Assembly (NCBI GenBank): GCA_027488055.1
Contig: JAIYCK010000163.1
Coordinates: forward strand, 1-9,256
Origin: Flavobacteriales bacterium
GTDB lineage: Bacteria > Bacteroidota > Bacteroidia > Flavobacteriales_D > Sanyastnellaceae
Length of the DNA stretch: 9,256 nt
Reading direction: 5' to 3'
Made by a program: the position numbers and the translations under genes. The notes beneath the pieces were generated by a model. The model ran no database searches, had not been told where the DNA came from, and worked only from the letters and a program-made list of their open reading frames with translations. Below are positions 8,501-9,256 of this stretch, in pieces; position 1 is the stretch's first letter; every line of letters begins with the position of its first letter.

Positions 8501-9256
8501 CATTTCGCAATCATCACCTGATGGGATCATTCCGAATTCTACATTAACCAACTCGGTGCAAACATCTGTGAAGTTCACATCAGCGAAAGACCATTCTTGG
8601 TCACACTCATAGATCATGTCAGCAGGTTCTTCAACTACTACAGGAGCTTGAGTATCTACCACTGTGATCACTTGATCAACAGTTGTAGTATTTCCGCAAT
8701 GATCGATTGCGATCCAGATGTACGTGTAAACACTCTGACAAGAATCTTGTGTAACAAATACATCAGCAGTCAATTCCATTACATCATCGCAATTATCAGT
8801 GAAGCTAACTGAAGCTGGCGCCCAAGTTGTACCACACTCGATTATCTGATCCAATGGATCTACGCTAGCCACTGGAGCTGTTACGTCGATCAAAGAGATG
8901 AACTGTTCGAAAGTTGTTGTGTTGCCACAATTGTCTACTGCAGAGTAAGTACGGATGTAACGACCCGCGCAGCTTCCGCTCACTGGCTCATCACCCAACC
9001 ATGTAATAGTAACTTCATCGTCACAGTTGTCTGTAGCAGTTACTCCGATTTCGTAGCTAATATCATCGCAAGGCATGCTTACTTCGATATCACCTTCGAT
9101 TACTGGAGCTGTTTCATCATATACCATGATGTATTGAGTGAAGAAGTTTTGGTTTCCGCACGCATCAGTAGCAGTCCAAATACGGATGAATCCACCTTGA
9201 CAATCGTTGGTGATTTCACCTTGATCTTCATAAGACAATTCAACGGTGCTGCAAAG
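5573..9256 (-). CDS. Giant secreted HYR-like repeat protein with T9SS type A sorting domain, C-terminal part
   Basis: The frame is open from the stop at 5573-5575 through the right edge, giving 1227 visible residues; the true start lies outside the window, and an in-frame TTG at 9238 is not a credible start. Residues 1-846 hold one partial and ten whole HYR-like beta-sandwich repeats of about 77-95 residues. Each typically has four cysteines, a late D-x-C-G-N motif and a closing D-T-T-A-P. An eleventh repeat (847-1121) is split by an unrecognised region at about 893-1090. Residues 1143-1227 form a T9SS type A sorting domain, so the protein is probably exposed on the cell surface or released. 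HYR-like arrays are usually viewed as adhesin stalks; no enzyme domain is seen. The repeat array is very acidic and has no lysine. Codons favour CGT/CGC, AAC, TAC, TTC and ATC, unlike recG, hinting at high expression. Ligand and exact role are unknown. Confidence 0.9.
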   Translation of the reverse strand, partial: LCSTVELSYEDQGEITNDCQGGFIRIWTATDACGNQNFFTQYIMVYDETAPVIEGDIEVSMPCDDISYEIGVTATDNCDDEVTITWLGDEPVSGSCAGRYIRTYSAVDNCGNTTTFEQFISLIDVTAPVASVDPLDQIIECGTTWAPASVSFTDNCDDVMELTADVFVTQDSCQSVYTYIWIAIDHCGNTTTVDQVITVVDTQAPVVVEEPADMIYECDQEWSFADVNFTDVCTELVNVEFGMIPSGDDCEMVYTYTWTASDDCGNTTVVDQVITVVDTTAPVLYMPEVNSVEVNCGEIAIDAVNAALFAEYGLAPTGVEDNCDENASWEVVSVVANTNVDCPNVAIIECSYRAIDQCGNMSGEASAYIYVVDVTAPTLTNATEDEVIECDQEPSGWAPIFADECNDDITVYPASSISEEGCNTYINQSWTAVDACGNETTVYHTITIVDTTAPVITGEVEISMPCDNISSQILVNVVDNCDETPTIVIVGDEPASGGCAGRLIRTYVATDDCGNETEFVQFITLTDSVNPVASFEPVDMVVECGSAWDFAIPVFTDNCDDELVLESDVNEVIDGCVTTYTYVWSATDHCGNVTVVDQVVTIVDTTAPMIDGEDSEITISCNAQVLYAQPSAYDACDLDLTWDSDYIVVNGDCEGYYTEILTFTVTDDCGNSSSVTYTTNHIDTEAPVLENLPTGGEVSCEDEIVYEMPTATDLCSDAVVESESVEIPGQCPNSYTVVHTFWAVDACGNMSESVDVVYYVYDDNAPTFNQTVTDESYECLDLDTYVPQVVTASDLCGDATVEVSIELVEGEACASSVWAVTYEAMDACFNVSYLTYNITIEDTTEPVLAGVPADVMMDCGAELPAVAQVTVTDNCDIEPTLEYNEYCTGDCPQDGGNDCQLTTPVRPSNNPCFYPTDWAMALFSLPNAYKYYVIQPGSEPSFVQNNDGTIDLSVNVVSYNNLTSGFEVNVTFANEMTWSQWSTQAFPTGFKADCGGEAANHEDWLYYLLVAGEGAELIGFGNYAGSALSLVHAPANNYFGFQLGDGANNYNGAYGFGGWFQYSGIFLVNGEQVTSGSTVSGAGDFAFELDCCPNYTITRCWTAWDCTGNMVEYCQNITYGDMDNTFGDIVASAPVAARKGDIAIVGVQPNPATEKSLISFSSEVDGKLSLQVMDMTGRVIANLFNNEVNAGVVYIADFNVAAIESGTYMIRLSNDSEQKIERIQVVK
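5576..5830 (-). other. T9SS type A C-terminal sorting domain of the giant repeat protein
   Basis: These codons encode residues 1143-1227. They show the V-Q-P-N-P-A start typical of the family, the strand-turn QVMDMTGRV, the S-G-T-Y-M-I-R-L strand and the final IQVVK. A linker with APVAARKG (1133-1140) comes just before it. The family delivers proteins to the type IX outer-membrane translocon and is normally cleaved off. Confidence 0.92.
5987..6580 (-). other. Unrecognised domain of about 200 residues nested inside the last HYR-like repeat
   Basis: Residues about 893-1090 interrupt the final repeat. The first half of the repeat (847-892, with VTDNCD at 871-876) breaks off after GDCP. The second half resumes at 1091 with CCPNYTITRC, then the WTAWDCTGN version of the D-x-C-G-N strand. 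The inserted stretch is rich in Trp, Tyr, Phe, Gly and Asn. It includes DWAMALFSLPNAY (917-929), NNDGTIDLSVNV (945-956), HEDWLYYLLVAG (1001-1012) and LGDGANNYNGAYGFGGWF (1043-1060). This looks like a compact, mostly beta fold of the kind that binds a ligand, perhaps a glycan, but I do not recognise the family. It also holds the first lysine of the visible protein, at 930. Confidence 0.7.
6581..9256 (-). repeat. Tandem HYR-like coding repeats
   Basis: The array covers residues 1-892 of the visible protein. Repeat ends, marked by D-x-T-A-P or its variants, fall at residues 47-51, 124-128, 201-205, 278-282, 373-377, 450-454, 527-531, 604-608, 683-687, 762-766 and 842-846. The common period is 77 residues (231 bp); the fourth whole repeat is longer, about 95. 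Each repeat has an early V-E-C or similar cysteine, a T-D-N-C-D, a mid cysteine and D-x-C-G-N. Variants are DSVNP at 527, DDNAP at 762 and DACFN at 826. The array may continue beyond the window. Confidence 0.88.
7433..9103 (-). repeat. Two-repeat block duplicated at a spacing of 1209 bp
   Basis: Repeats 1-2 (residues 52-205, bases 8642-9103) and repeats 6-7 (residues 455-608, bases 7433-7894) align without gaps at a fixed offset of 403 codons. By hand count about 90 of 155 aligned residues match. Unusual shared words include SMPCD, GDEP, CAGR, IRTY, PVAS and VFTDNCDD or SFTDNCDD. Neighbouring repeats do not share these, so the block was probably copied as a unit. Confidence 0.75.

Noticed and set aside
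9236..9238. TTG as the start codon of the giant repeat gene
   Set aside because: The frame stays open to the window edge with repeat-like sequence (LCSTVE) before it, and there is no signal peptide after it.
6581..9256. A CRISPR-like or satellite repeat array
   Set aside because: The periodicity is in the coding frame (77 codons), the copies are diverged, and there are no short identical repeats with unique spacers.

Overview
The window looks like chromosomal DNA from a member of the Bacteroidota, probably an aquatic Flavobacteriales-like lineage. The evidence is two proteins ending in type A C-terminal sorting domains of the type IX secretion system (T9SS), a protein made of SBBP propeller repeats, HYR-like and PKD-like extracellular repeats, and start codons preceded by A/T-rich DNA rather than Shine-Dalgarno sequences. 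Genus or species cannot be called from this sequence.

Layout, left to right. (1) 1-1056, minus strand: N-terminal 352 residues of a secreted SBBP-repeat protein, cut by the window edge. (2) 1057-1427: 371 bp without a gene, holding a strong minus-strand terminator (1370-1399) for the next gene and two weak inverted repeats upstream of the SBBP gene. (3) 1428-2519, minus: a complete 363-residue secreted protein with a signal peptide, three cysteine-rich PKD-like repeats and a T9SS sorting domain. (4) 2762-3214, minus: dtd, D-aminoacyl-tRNA deacylase. (5) 3327-5459, plus: recG, the branched-DNA helicase, divergent from dtd. (6) 5460-5572: convergent intergenic region with a strong hairpin terminator carrying a UUCG loop. 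(7) 5573-9256, minus: C-terminal 1227 residues of a giant secreted repeat protein that runs off the right edge. It has about eleven HYR-like repeats, the last split by a domain of about 200 residues that I do not recognise, followed by a T9SS sorting domain.

Functionally, a small housekeeping pair (translation quality control and DNA repair) sits among envelope or secreted proteins that are probably exported by Sec and, for at least two of them, moved across the outer membrane by T9SS. Nothing suggests that these genes form one pathway, and I see no RNA genes, insertion sequences, CRISPR arrays, phage genes or defence cassette. The most interesting material is in the giant repeat protein: a domain nested inside a repeat, a two-repeat block duplicated 1209 bp apart, an 892-residue stretch without a single lysine, and codon choice suggesting high expression. 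I found no convincing new multi-gene system.
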